From positions 62,001 to 126,000 of the forward strand of contig LLCB01000115.1 in assembly GCA_001414345.1 (NCBI GenBank): a DNA stretch of 64,000 bases. The letters run 5' to 3'. Positions 1 to 10,350 of the stretch are shown piece after piece; positions within the stretch are counted from its first letter, which is position 1; every line of letters starts with the position of its first letter. The translations under genes were made by a program, and so were the position numbers. The notes beneath the pieces are model-generated. The model searched no databases. It worked only from the letters and a program-made list of their open reading frames with translations, and was not told the origin of the DNA. Source of the DNA: Hymenoscyphus infarciens (taxonomy: Eukaryota > Ascomycota > Leotiomycetes > Helotiales > Helotiaceae).

Positions 1-1
1 A

Positions 2-298
2 TCGGCTCACGCAGCACTGGTTTCTGCGGCCCCAGATGCGGCCGCGAAGAGCTCGTTGGCGAAGAATGGATATAATTACCATATTGTCACGACGGCTAGT
101 TGGTTCCATGGTGGTGTACCGAAAGCAGCGGAGAGTGCTGTTGCGGATAAGTTTGCGACAGTGTTGAAGGTTGAGGGGGAGGTTATGACGAATAATAGTG
201 TTGTTGGTCCAAAGAATGGTGCGGGGAGGGTTGGAAGGAGTGGGATGGCTGTTTTGGGGGCTGTGGCTTTTGTTGGGGGGTTGGTTTTGGTTTTGTGA
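2..298 (+). CDS. C-terminus of a probable GPI-anchored surface protein (5' end outside window)
   Basis: The reading frame is open from the first complete codon of the window and ends at TGA 296-298, giving about 98 residues. The last 20 or so residues are hydrophobic (GMAVLGAVAFVGGLVLVL) and follow a Ser/Asn/Gly-rich stretch. That is the usual layout of a GPI-attachment signal: small residues at the omega site, a short spacer, a hydrophobic tail and no cytoplasmic residues. The part upstream (GYNYHIVTTASWFHGGVPKA) is not assigned to a family. It lies 1.4 kb upstream of the Agd3-like deacetylase in the same direction, so both may serve the cell surface, but that is only inferred from position. 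The start and the domain that would name it lie outside the window. Confidence 0.6.
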   Translation, partial: SAHAALVSAAPDAAAKSSLAKNGYNYHIVTTASWFHGGVPKAAESAVADKFATVLKVEGEVMTNNSVVGPKNGAGRVGRSGMAVLGAVAFVGGLVLVL

Positions 299-1680
299 GG
301 GGCCTATGGTCTTTCTTGGAGTTGGTGGAAGGTTCATTGGAGATGATTTATGAGACTTGGTTGAGAGGATATGGAATATGGGTTTGCTTCGTGGGTTTAT
401 TTCGGATATTGGGTTCTGTATGTGCATTTTTTTATGGATCCTTTGGTGGAGTGAGATACCCTATTCAAGTTTTTTGACCGCGTTTTTAGGTTTTATGGTC
501 ACTGGACGATACTTAGTCCTAGGCGTAACAGTCCATAACGGGGCCTCCTAAATAAACCCTGCTTTGCTGGGTCCCGCTATGGACTGCTACGCCTGGGACG
601 AAGTATTGCAAAGTTCTTGGCCGTCTCCTACAGACCCATCGGTGGATGGTGAGGTGAGATACCCCACGACCAATTTTTTGATTCTTTGGTACTGGCACCG
701 CTACTGTTACCTCGACGCTGTTGGTATCTTTCTATGCACTTACAGGCAGTAGATGATTGCCCCAAGTGGCAGCCTACTTTGCGTGATCTTTAAGAACTGT
801 GACCTTGTTGCCGTACATCCTTGAGGCAAAAACGTGCCCATGTCAAGCGGCCATCATATCCTTGCCTCTTTCTGTCCTTGCACTATATTTCACTATGCAG
901 GTGGCGAAATAAGCTTTCTATTTCTGTCCTTTTCGGGGGAACAAAATTGATTGAATGCTATTCTCGCTGGATCGTCTTGTTATTTATTTTTCGGCAGAAT
1001 CGGTTACTCGTTACGTTCCTTCTATTGCTCGCCCCAACCATAATATTACGACCCCAGAGTTGAAAAATCAAAGGCTTTTTTCGTATCTAAGTGCCATATT
1101 TCTACCAATAATTGGATTCAAGTCCAGGTAACGTCACTGCTCAACATTGACTCGTCGACTACGTTCCATCACGTGTTCAATATGGCTAAATCAGTCGGAT
1201 ATCAACCATGAAAGCACGACCTGAAAAGATCCATTTTACCCACCCAATGCAAAGTTTCTCCTCCGCAACACGGCGCAAAAACCCAAGCTCTTTGATCGGT
1301 TCTTGATTGAATATAGTGCGATTATGCTCGCCTCACTGTTGTGGGATGGCAGCCTTGAGCTACCCTCGGAGAACAGTTCTACATTCCAACTTTTTCACCA
1401 TCGGAACACCTGCAAATTTCGGACAAGTGACGTTCTTTTTCAGCCTGTTTGTCATATTCGTCATCCGTGTCTTCTAAAATCCTCTTGAGCCTGTTGACTG
1501 CAGTGAGCAAGCTAAAAATGCACAATCCATACCTGGCCACTGGGCCGCGGCACACATTTCGCATCATTTGTTATATAGTACCCTGCGATAATGTTTCTTC
1601 TTTCGGTTTCTGGAACTGATGTGCACTTTATTTCTTCTTACAACTACATCGTCGGTGGCGGCTGTGAGCTTCAGTCGACC
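299..1680. other. Intergenic region upstream of the deacetylase gene
   Basis: No gene is supported here. Short frames on both strands lack homology, signal sequences or splice structure. The segment holds a strong imperfect inverted repeat (509-545 with 569-605) flanked by a partial direct repeat (445-476 and 648-680). The 3' part is the likely promoter and 5' leader of the gene starting at 1681. Confidence 0.5.
509..605. repeat. Imperfect inverted repeat (37-bp arms, 23-bp loop)
   Basis: The left arm (509-545) and the reverse complement of the right arm (569-605) agree at all but about six positions, mostly transitions. The arms contain AGGCGTARCAGTCCATARCG. Outside the arms a partial direct repeat beginning GTGAGATACCC occurs at 451 and again at 654. 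The whole could be a small foldback element with flanking duplication, or a transcript hairpin. No coding role is seen. Confidence 0.6.
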
Positions 1681-4380
1681 ATGATGTTTTCACCATTTGT
1701 TCTTTGTCTGTGGACCATTGCGGGCTGTTTGGTCATATCTTCCAATGCCTGTTATAATCATGGAGAAGATAGACGAGATGTCGAGGTAGATGCCGCCATT
1801 TACAATCATACTTGGACGGAACCAATACTGAAGCCTGGCAATCAAACTCTTCATCGAAGGCCTCCGCCAGTTCCGCCTACAATAGTTAAGCTAGATAGCC
1901 AGTCGATCAAAGTCAATACCACCGAGTGCCACCCGGGAAACGGAACTACGCAAAGGAGAGATGTCACAGCGGCCGCAACAAGTACGAAAGCAACATTCCT
2001 GGTATTCGCAAGAGACACAGCCTCAGCATATTCCGCATACTCCGGATTAAACGATTATGGAATTCCCTATGAACTGGTCATCGTCCCTTCAACAGGTATC
2101 ACATTACCGAAATTGAAAACGTCAGATACGGTAGGCAATTATGGTGGATTCGTGATTCTATCCGAAGTCAGTTATAAAAATTCGGCTGGGGATTGGGGGT
2201 CGGCTATCACTGCAGATCAATGGCAAGCCATGTATGATTATCAGACGACTTTTGGGGCTCGAATGGTGAGGATGGATGTTGTTCCTTCTGCGAGCTCAGG
2301 AACGAGGGTTGTTGGGTCATGTTGTGAAGATACTCAAGACCAAACGATTTTTATTAGCGATACTTCTCAATTTCCTACCGCTGGTTTGAAAACGTAAGTG
2401 TTTTATTTCAAAACGAGAATTCTTTGCTAACAAAGGTGAAGAGGAGCAACAATGAGTACGCAAGGGCTGTATCATTACCCCGCCGCGGTAACGGACACCA
2501 CGACCACCACCGCTGTTGTGAACTTTGGCCCTGCAACTGGATTTAATGATATCACCAACGCGGTCGTAATAAACAATTTCTCGGGAAGAAAGCAGGTACG
2601 GATTATGATATTTCGCAAATGAAGGGAAATATTAATCCCTCTTAGATGGTGTTTTTTCTGCCCATGGCAACTGATTGGGCATTCACATCAACTGTTTTGA
2701 CGCATGTATGGATTCATTGGGCTACGAGAGGACTTTGTGAGTTCATTGCTCTCCGCCACAAGGCGTCGGACTAACAATTACTAAGATGCTGGATACCGAA
2801 GAATGATGTTGAATACCCAAGGTATAATTCTTTTCTTTTCCTTCAATTCCAGATATTCAAACTTTTACTAGTGGACGACATGTTTCTCACCACGGGAGTT
2901 TACGACGGTGGAGATTTCCGAATCAGCACAGCAGATCTTGCAACCCACATCCAATGGACTGGAACAGTTGGTGCAAAAATGCCAACTGGGAGTAACTACA
3001 CTATTGAAATTGGTCACAACGGCAACGGAAATATTGAGGTGAGGAGCGTGTTTTTCTGGACAGTAAGTCTATAACTCACTTACAATTCCTCAGATCTCCT
3101 ACAAAACCAAGAAGTCAGCTTGCAAACAAGGCATGGTAGCACGGGAGGAACCTCCCACCACCCCACTCGAGTACGTTAAACCAATTGGTACGGGTACCAG
3201 TCTTTGGCCTGCCAACGCAACAACTTATTCTTATACCGATGATTGCATTGCACAAGATGCCTTGGCGAAGTTCTTTCAGGTGCAGAATAACAGGGATTCG
3301 TTTATGCATATCAGCCATACCTTTACACACGAGGACGAGAATTCGGCAACTTATGATGATGTTCAGAAGGAAATTACTTGGAATCAAAAGTGGTTGAAGC
3401 AGATTGGTCTTGCTAATGGTAAGTGGTTTAGTGGAAGTGGTATTATTCCACCAGCCATTACGGGGCTGCATAATGGAGATGCTTTGAGATCGTGGAAAGA
3501 AAATGGAATTGTTAATGTTGTGGGAGATAATACTAGAAGTGCATTATTAAATACGGTTTGGTTCCGTCCCGAATATTTCGTGGATAACTACTGATTCGAG
3601 ACTGAAGGTTAACGAACATTGGCCCCTAGTCACCAATGTAGCAGCTAATGGTTTTGATGGCATCCAAATTACCCCACGTTGGGCGACTAATATTTTCTAT
3701 AATGTACGTTTGATCCCCTTCCAATTCAAACCCATCTAATGATTTTCAGTGCGATGATGCACCTTGCGACGTAGCACAATGGACTTCTCTTGGAGCAACG
3801 GGGGATATTCAGGCACTACTTTCAGTGGAAAGAACCACCAATGCACGACATCTACTACGGCTCCACCATGATGCTTTTATGTTTCATCAAGCCAACCTTC
3901 GATGGGAAGGAGTCGGAAGAAATACTGTGAACGGAATCTCTGGGCAGTATTCACTGCTCCAGATGTGGGTTGAAACTGTCGTTGCTGAAGTAACGCGATT
4001 GGTGACCTGGCCAATCATAACCATGAAGCACGATGATGTTTGTTTTCCCCAAATCGAACCCCGCCCCTTTTTTTCTTCGGCTAACTCATGGAAATCACTT
4101 TTAGCTCGCAGCAACATTTGCCCAAAGAATGGCGAGAGATGCATGCAATTATACACTCACACATCAATTCACCGGTTCGACTATTACGGGAGTTACAGTT
4201 GGGGCACCCAGTGTAGGACATAAATGTGCGGCGGCTATTCCGGTTACGGTGCCAGGAACGCTGGCGGATACGGGTATCATTTTTAATACTGAAAAGATTG
4301 GGAGTGATAGTCTGACGGTTTGGGTTGATTTGAATGGGAGGGAGGTTAGCTTGAGGCTGAAGGAAGCTGTGCCTTGGTAA
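1681..4380 (+). CDS. agd3: Secreted Agd3-like polysaccharide (galactosaminogalactan-type) deacetylase, 9 exons
   Basis: Exons 1681-2393, 2442-2595, 2646-2736, 2786-2821, 2872-3038, 3094-3555, 3608-3703, 3750-4037 and 4105-4380 join in phase to 760 residues. The start at 1681 puts a signal peptide (MMFSPFVLCLWTIAGC) first; an in-frame ATG at 1591 would bury it. Metal-dependent deacetylase motifs are visible: Asp333-Asp334 in VDDMF, and His459/His462/His466 in HISHTFTH. Also typical are GLHNGDAL, GDNTR and PRWAT. Agd3 proteins (family CE18) partly N-deacetylate galactosaminogalactan at the cell surface, aiding adhesion and biofilm. The sixth intron (3556-3607, donor GTTTGG) is my inference: reading through it meets TGA at 3593, while splicing gives LLNTVNEHWPLVTN. 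The other GAG cluster genes are not recognised nearby. Substrate is inferred from family only. Confidence 0.85.
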
Positions 4381-4463
4381 GTGTTTAGGTGAGGGCATAA
4401 CAATCAAGAAAACACCTCTGTACTCGATATTTACCAGCGATTTGTCACTAAGTTTGAAGATAA

Positions 4464-5942
4464 CCAAAACCAAGTTTTTCAAAAGTATTCGGTTTTCATG
4501 ACTCGGTGGCTGAGGTGTTTTCACGAAATCGAAAAGGGAAAAGCGTCAGTGCAACACTCTTAATTGAATGGAACGACCATGCTGCCCTATTAGTTGCCAA
4601 AAATGAAGCTTTTCATGCAACGGATGAAGCATTTAGAGTGATCGTAGAGAGGGAATTAAGAGAAGTTGCAAGGAAGCAAAACCCGAGAGGCAACCACTCA
4701 CCTAGTAAGGGCCTGTTTAACACGCACAAAATTTGTTATAGTTATATGAGATTTGTGCACGAGTTCAGGTCTAAAAGGTGCTCGCATATATCTGGTTTTG
4801 CTTTTACATATAATATATACCTGTTTAGCTCGGAGCAGGTTTAGTGCATATTTTCTGTGCATATCACATTAATTCTAGTGCCTAACCGTAGTTTTAGGTG
4901 GGAAGTGTAAAATATGTATATGCACATAAAAGTTGAAGGTTAAGAGTTTAAAAGATTAGGTTATTTAATTTTGGTAGTGTAAATCTTCATACATATATTT
5001 AAAGGAAGTGGGAGTAGAAATGTATACTATAATATATGCTAGCTAAACGTTGGTACACATTATAATATGCATGTATATATTATATATTCCCTCTTGAACT
5101 TTGGTGGTGCACATATTAAAAAAGGACTAATATGTGCAAGCCAAACAGGCCCTAAGTCACTTTAGCTGAATCCATTAACAGAAGAAATCAGGACCGAGAA
5201 GACCCCTCTTTGGGAAGCAGTCATTGATCACCAAAACAAGCTGTGAGTCGATGCAGAAAACATACGAGAACGATTTAAATCACTTCTACAAGTAGATTGC
5301 CACGATACAGACGGGTTGAGGCCATGCCTCGCTAAACTTCTGGAATCAATTCCCGACCATCTTTCCGAGAAATTACGTGCAGCAGAACCATCCCCAATGG
5401 CTCATCGGGCGCATGAAATCTGTTTACAGTTTTCTAACAATGACTTTGTCGGAATTGGTCACGACAAAGAAAAGGTCTCAAGTCTCAAAGAGATTGTTTC
5501 AATTATCGGACAACCCCGCAAGTGCTTTGAGGTACTACTCCAAATGGCCCAAACCCGCAGCCAAAGCTTTTCCAACCTTGAAATTATACCCCTCCCAACC
5601 CCCAAAGCCGGTCTCCGTAAGGGAAAAAGGGATTACGCTAAAACTTTCACATCTCTCGGCAAGTATAAAAAAGGGACATTTGACGAGGCCAAACTAAAAG
5701 GCGACAGGAAAACAAATATCCTTCATGCTGAGGTACAACTTGTCATGTATATTGCCTCATATGGCTATCTTTCGGATCCAGAAGCAACTCTTCCGGATTA
5801 TATCGGATGTAATAAGGATACTTGTTTCCCTTGCGATCGTTTTCTGAGGAAATATAAGAGGTATAGGACGAGGGGGTGTCATAACCACATTTTTAATTGC
5901 TGGATGGTTCCTGAGACTGTTTTGTCAAAAGGGGGAGGCTGA
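4464..5942 (+). pseudogene. OTT_1508-like deaminase gene, disrupted by a MITE and two in-frame stops
   Basis: The 3' part (from about 5247 to TGA 5940-5942) encodes a C-terminal OTT_1508-type deaminase region: HAEVQLVMYIASYGYL followed by CNKDTCFPCDRFL, the His-Ala-Glu and Cys-x2-Cys zinc-binding motifs of the cytidine deaminase-like fold. Upstream, the same frame is open 4464-4708 (FHATDEAFRVIVERELREV). It is then interrupted by a 444-bp MITE (4709-5152); MITE plus duplication is 447 bp, a multiple of three. Two stops remain: TAG at 5165-5167 (CTT TAG CTG, probably once CAG) and TGA at 5244-5246 (probably once CGA). Both fit C-to-T changes. An alternative is a much shorter gene starting at a Met after the stops, for example in SPMAHRAHEI. 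No convincing intron removes either stop in frame. The 5' end is uncertain. Confidence 0.6.
4709..5152. mobile_element. Harbinger/Tourist-like MITE, 444 bp, TAA target duplication
   Basis: The element begins GGGCCTGTTTAACACGCAC and ends with the inverted counterpart (reverse complement GGGCCTGTTTGGCTTGCAC). The first ten bases of the terminal repeats are identical and about 18 of the first 24 match. TAA flanks both sides (4706-4708 and 5153-5155). A 3-bp TAA/TTA duplication with GGGCCTGTTT-type ends is the usual signature of PIF/Harbinger MITEs. The AT-rich interior has no coding capacity. It sits inside the reading frame of a deaminase gene. Confidence 0.8.
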
Positions 5943-6925
5943 TGAGATTAAGGTGGCGCTGGATGAAACGCTTGGAATTTTGAAGGATGAACTTTGTTGT
6001 CGGTGGGAATAGGCACTTCGTTGATATCGCGTCAAAAATAATTGTTTCTTTCTCAATAGAAGACCCATGAGAATCAGTCGAACTTACTACCATTAGACCT
6101 TCTGCTTGATTTGTTTATCTGTTCTTACAATCCAATTGTCACGCACGCCTTGACCATGGACTCAAACCATACCCTGATATCTCTCATTTGATGAAAGGAT
6201 GTTCGAAAACAATATGTTACAGGCCCAAGGGTAGTCTTTCTGAAATTTATGTGGTTAGACGAATATTTCATTTTCAAGCCTTTCTTTTCTAAACTGCCTC
6301 TCAACAAACTGGTAAGTCCAGTGTCTTAGCTCTATTTTAATCCCCAAGTTCTTTGTTCGATGAACGGAACATCATTGTTCTTATTGTAGGTTGAAACATG
6401 ACACTTCGCTTATGAGACAATCTGTTCATAGATCATGAAGCGGGATCATGAAGCGGGATACAGTTTTATTGTTTTCCAGCCATGATTTTTTCGCGGCGTA
6501 CACATCAACGCAGTAGTCGCAGAAAGGAGTATTGACACAGAGTGCACAGCAACCCCCAACAAGTGGCCAGTGCGAAGAAATTGTCCAGCATTACTGCAAG
6601 GAACTGAGGATAATTTCATTGATGGCATCTAAAACTAGCCAAACAACCATTGACTTCCTTTGGGGACTCTGCGGACTTCGACATACCATTTGACTGGGAA
6701 GTGTTGAACATCATGTTATATTCAGATTCCACTCTTCTATATATGACAATGAGCCCCATCTATACCGATATAAACATCAGATCTCACCACATTCCATTCT
6801 CACAACACAAGTACCATCTTATATCGCGGTTTTCAATCCTTTTCCTTGTTTCCAACCACTTTTATAAAAGATTCACATCCGATTTTATTCAATTTTGGGT
6901 AGCTGGAAATCAGGGTTTCAAAGAA
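5943..6925. other. Intergenic region between the two deaminase genes
   Basis: No supported gene. A frame is open from 6650 into the next coding region, but its first 90 codons look non-coding. A TATA-like TTTATAAAAG near 6862 lies about 60 bp before the ATG chosen for the next gene, so this is probably promoter and leader. Confidence 0.4.
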
Positions 6926-8376
6926 ATGTCGATCCAAATGTATCGTTACAACGACAGAATCGGTTCCCAAAAGGCGATTGCGTATACAAATCTTCTCAGT
7001 TGTGTCCACCAACGTGTCGGCGAAAGTATAATCCACAAGCAAAGCCACCTTACACTGACAAGAGGTCGACATTGTGAAGTTGATGATCTCAGTGATGAAA
7101 CCCTGAAGAAGCTATTCCTAGAACACTTTGCCAATCTCTCTCACAACAAACCGTGCTCCAGATTCATCTCAGCAACATTTTTGGATGAAATTCCCGATCT
7201 TTCAACTGAACCGTATCAATTGCTAATCACTCGAAATGGCACTTATAGCTCGTTTGATGAAAACTTCTTCAAAGCAGTGCAAAGTTACTTGAGAACGATC
7301 AGTGAAAACGGTAATCTTTTTCTTTGTTCTTTTGGAATAAGCTAACACCGTTAGATCACTCTCTTAGCGGCACAATTAAGAGTCTTTGGTTGTCAATGTT
7401 AGATTATTACGATGCTCGCTTGTTTACATGGGCAAAGGAACTCAATGATATCCCCTTGCCAAGGAATTTAGGCTCTCAACAAGACACCCGCCTGTTGTCA
7501 TCCCCTATCTTTGCTGACATAAAGAAAATCAAACAGTCCGCGAGGGCCTGGATTTCAAGTAGTGGCGCAGCTTGGGTTCCAGCCCGAAAGGATCTGGTGG
7601 AAATGGCTTACGATTTTCGATTCCATCACGAAAACAAGGATTACTGGAAGCATCAGAAGATAGGAAAGTTAATTAAACAGATCAAGTTTCTTGGAAGGCT
7701 CCGCACGGGTTTTACCGTCATTGTGGAGGCTGCAAGGAGGTGGAACAATTTTCGAACGTTGAGTATTTGCATGATTAATATGGTCAGCGAGGGGAAAAGA
7801 AAAATCCAACTAAAGCCCTGGACACTCTCTCAAACATTCTCAGAACTCAGAAAAGATGAAAAAGAGAACCCAAATGACCCCAACAACGTCGGTCCGTTCA
7901 AGCTCGACGACCCTACTATAATAAAATACTTCAGCAAGCATGGAAACCCCCTTCATTTCTGGACACGCAAATCATTAGAGGAGAAGTTTAACAAACTTCA
8001 ACAAAGCGCAAAGCGAGCGGTACATGCTGAAATGAAATTGAAGGTCTGTCTTCTGATCAAACAAACACGAAATATCCTTCGGGATCATCAAAAACAACCA
8101 ATGGGCTCCAGTAAGTACGCTTGCGGTATGTGCTACCTATCAGTTTCACCAGAATTCGAAACACCCGGAACCCATGGGACGTTCTACGGCAATTGGGAGA
8201 TTCCACACTTGGTTGAGTTCACTCAGGAGCACATTGAAGAACTTAACCGTGCTTCAGAAGAAACGGTGCCTCATTTATCGAGATTGATCCGAACGCAAAG
8301 ACATCCAGAGTACAAAAAAAGTAGTCCCGAAGAATTCGAAGGCCCACTAGTAGCTCTGGGTAGCCTTGGCTTTTGA
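6926..8376 (+). CDS. OTT_1508-like deaminase family protein, 2 exons
   Basis: Exons 6926-7310 and 7355-8376 encode 468 residues. The 44-bp intron has GTAATC, a perfect GCTAAC branch site and TTAG. The C-terminal third carries HAEMKLKVCLLI (His352) and, 33 residues on, CGMC (Cys385, Cys388), the zinc-binding set of the cytidine deaminase fold, followed by GTFYGNWEIP. This matches the OTT_1508-like deaminase family known from Orientia and expanded in fungi, whose substrate is unknown. The long N-terminal part (R-I-x-x-A-Y-x-N-L-L type start, charged helices) is typical of fungal members but unassigned. The start is the first ATG after a TATA-like element; the frame is open further upstream, so the N-terminus could be longer. 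No signal peptide. Its tandem neighbour upstream is a broken relative. Confidence 0.75.
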
Positions 8377-9586
8377 TTACCCGCCCCTTACCGCCCCCAA
8401 TTCACACTGCTAACACTTCAGGTTGAAAATCTTGAAGTGACCTCAATGCATTACTCATTTGTTGAAGCGTGTAAGATATGATTTATTGTACTCTATGGAC
8501 CGGTATAAACTGTAGTTAGCAAGAAACAATTGAATTTAAATTGGTTTCTCATTTACTCACAGCGCTTTCAATTTTCCAGCCTCTTGGCGCTACGTGGATA
8601 TTTTCCTTCAGCCTGGGTAAACTCCGCTATTTTTACTTACAAGTATACAATAAGCAATTTTAGATATGAATGACTTATATACTAATTAAAAGATACGTAA
8701 TTACTACTAGAGCTAGGTGGACACTTAGTTTTAGGATTTCGTTTATCTGATATTTAATAAGATATTAATAACGATATACTTAGCCTATCCTATCCTAACC
8801 CCTAGGATAGGATATGATAGGAAATTTAAAACGCTGTTTACTCAAAACATTCCGCTCCTCAAAATCACTTCATCAGGGGTTCTTGTGCCAAGCGAGCCAG
8901 TGGCACAACGGGAAGCTGAAGAAAACATGCTTGTGGTGCCTCGGGTCCTTCAACATTGAAAGTTTACATATATCTTATAATGAAAGTAAGCACCTTGTCT
9001 AGAATACTCTTGGCTTTATCGTTTTGAACAGATCCCCATAATTCTGCCAGGTAGGTCACGTGAAGTGAATAAAAATATTCATTGAGTTAGTGTAGGATAT
9101 ATCGTATGTCCGAAAGGGAGAGAGATTTCGCAGTGTTGCCGAAACAAGCAATATCTGAGAGACTCAGAATGAGGCTCACCTGGTCATCCAAGCAAGAGAA
9201 TTGGACATTGCTACGGAGCACCTTTTTTTTCATATTTTGCGAATCATACTCATTGTAGGTATTTTTTACAAAAGTGTTTTGGGGAAATAGGTTGTTGACC
9301 TACTCAGTATTCCAGTTTTTCGGACTGTGCCAATTAACTTTTATTAAAATTAGATTAATAAGAGTGAAGGGTACTAGGTAGCCAGGGCCGATCCTCCGAT
9401 AGGAACATCTGAAACGTTTGGGCTAGGGTTAATTCTTTCAAAATATTTGATTTAAAGCAAATACTTTGGCAAAAGTTGCCTCTCGAATTTTAGGATAGCT
9501 GTGCAAATGAATGAAGAATGATTAATCCGGAACTGACTTCACAACTGCTCTTTGTTATATCCAAATCACCTGCTGGCGGAGGGAAA
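8377..9586. other. AT-rich intergenic region
   Basis: No gene is supported. It contains an inverted repeat at 8784-8821 (CCTATCCTATCCTA, short spacer, TAGGATAGGATATGATAGG) that could fold as a hairpin. Otherwise I see only AT-rich unique sequence between a plus-strand gene end and a minus-strand gene end. Confidence 0.5.
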
Positions 9587-10350
9587 TCACTCCAAAACAG
9601 CCTTTCTAACAGCTTCAGCAATCCCCTTGGCACTCGCAGGATTCTGTCCCGTAATCAACTTCCCATCCTTCCCACTAACCACCACAAAAGCCTCCTCGGG
9701 CTTGGAAGCACGCTGATAATTCCCCCCAGAAGCCTTTTGCAATTCCTCCTCAAGCGAGAAAGGCATGAACTCAACCGCTTGCGGAAATTCCTCCGCATCC
9801 GACAAGCCGGTCACTGCTTGATTCGCAATGAGTAGACTTCCATCTGAAAGCTTCACATGAAGGAATACAGCTGGACCGTGACAAACTGCAGAGACCACTT
9901 TGCCAGCTTCGTAGAATTCGCGGATGAGTTGCTGGGATTGGGGATCGGTTGGGAGATCAAACATTGCTGGAAGAGGTAGGAGTTAGTACTGGTGGTATGA
10001 CCTAAAAGGCCTATGTTTGAGGAGATGAAGTGGACTTACGACCATGACCACCAACATAATAAACACCTTCGAAATCCCCCGATTTGCCCAAAAAGCTTTC
10101 GAGTTTCTCGGTATTCTTCCACCACGATTCCGCCTCCTTCAAGAATTTCATCGACTCAACATCCTCCTTAATTGGCACACCAAGGGTTGAGTGGTGATTC
10201 TCCGCCTTCGGGCGAGGCGATAGCGAGGTCGAAGTGAGGTTTGAGTTTGTAGAATGGGTGGGCTAATTCGGGAAGCCACCAACCAGTAGGGAAATCGGTC
10301 CCAGCAACCTTCGCGTGGGAAGTGAGAACGATGAGAATCTTTGGTGCCAT
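9587..10350 (-). CDS. HSP31/DJ-1/PfpI-like class I glutamine amidotransferase-like protein, with frameshift
   Basis: The minus strand starts with MAPKILIVLTSHAKVAGTDF and WWLPELAHPFY, the N-terminus of fungal HSP31-like proteins. Exon 1 (10350-10040) ends in GGHG. A 73-bp intron (10039-9967, GTAAGT to CCAG) follows, and exon 2 (9966-9587) continues PMFDLPTD. The nucleophile elbow Cys is in AVCHGPA and the end carries ITGQNPASA. Family members are stress chaperones or glutathione-independent glyoxalases. Near 10184-10186 (a GGG run on plus) the frame shifts by one: SPLNP runs into a stop in frame 1, while LGVPIKEDVESMKFL continues in frame 2. No intron of normal size explains this. Removing one base would give about 230 residues. 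It may be a recent pseudogene, a strain polymorphism or an assembly error; all other family residues look intact. Confidence 0.75.

Noticed and set aside
4705..5180. Intron from GTAAGG (4705) to TTAACAG (5181) that would remove the MITE
   Set aside because: Without the MITE it would have been only 30 bp, below usual fungal intron size, and the TGA at 5244 would remain.
5243..5310. Intron removing the TGA at 5244
   Set aside because: The candidate acceptors at 5292 and 5310 do not restore the frame of the deaminase.
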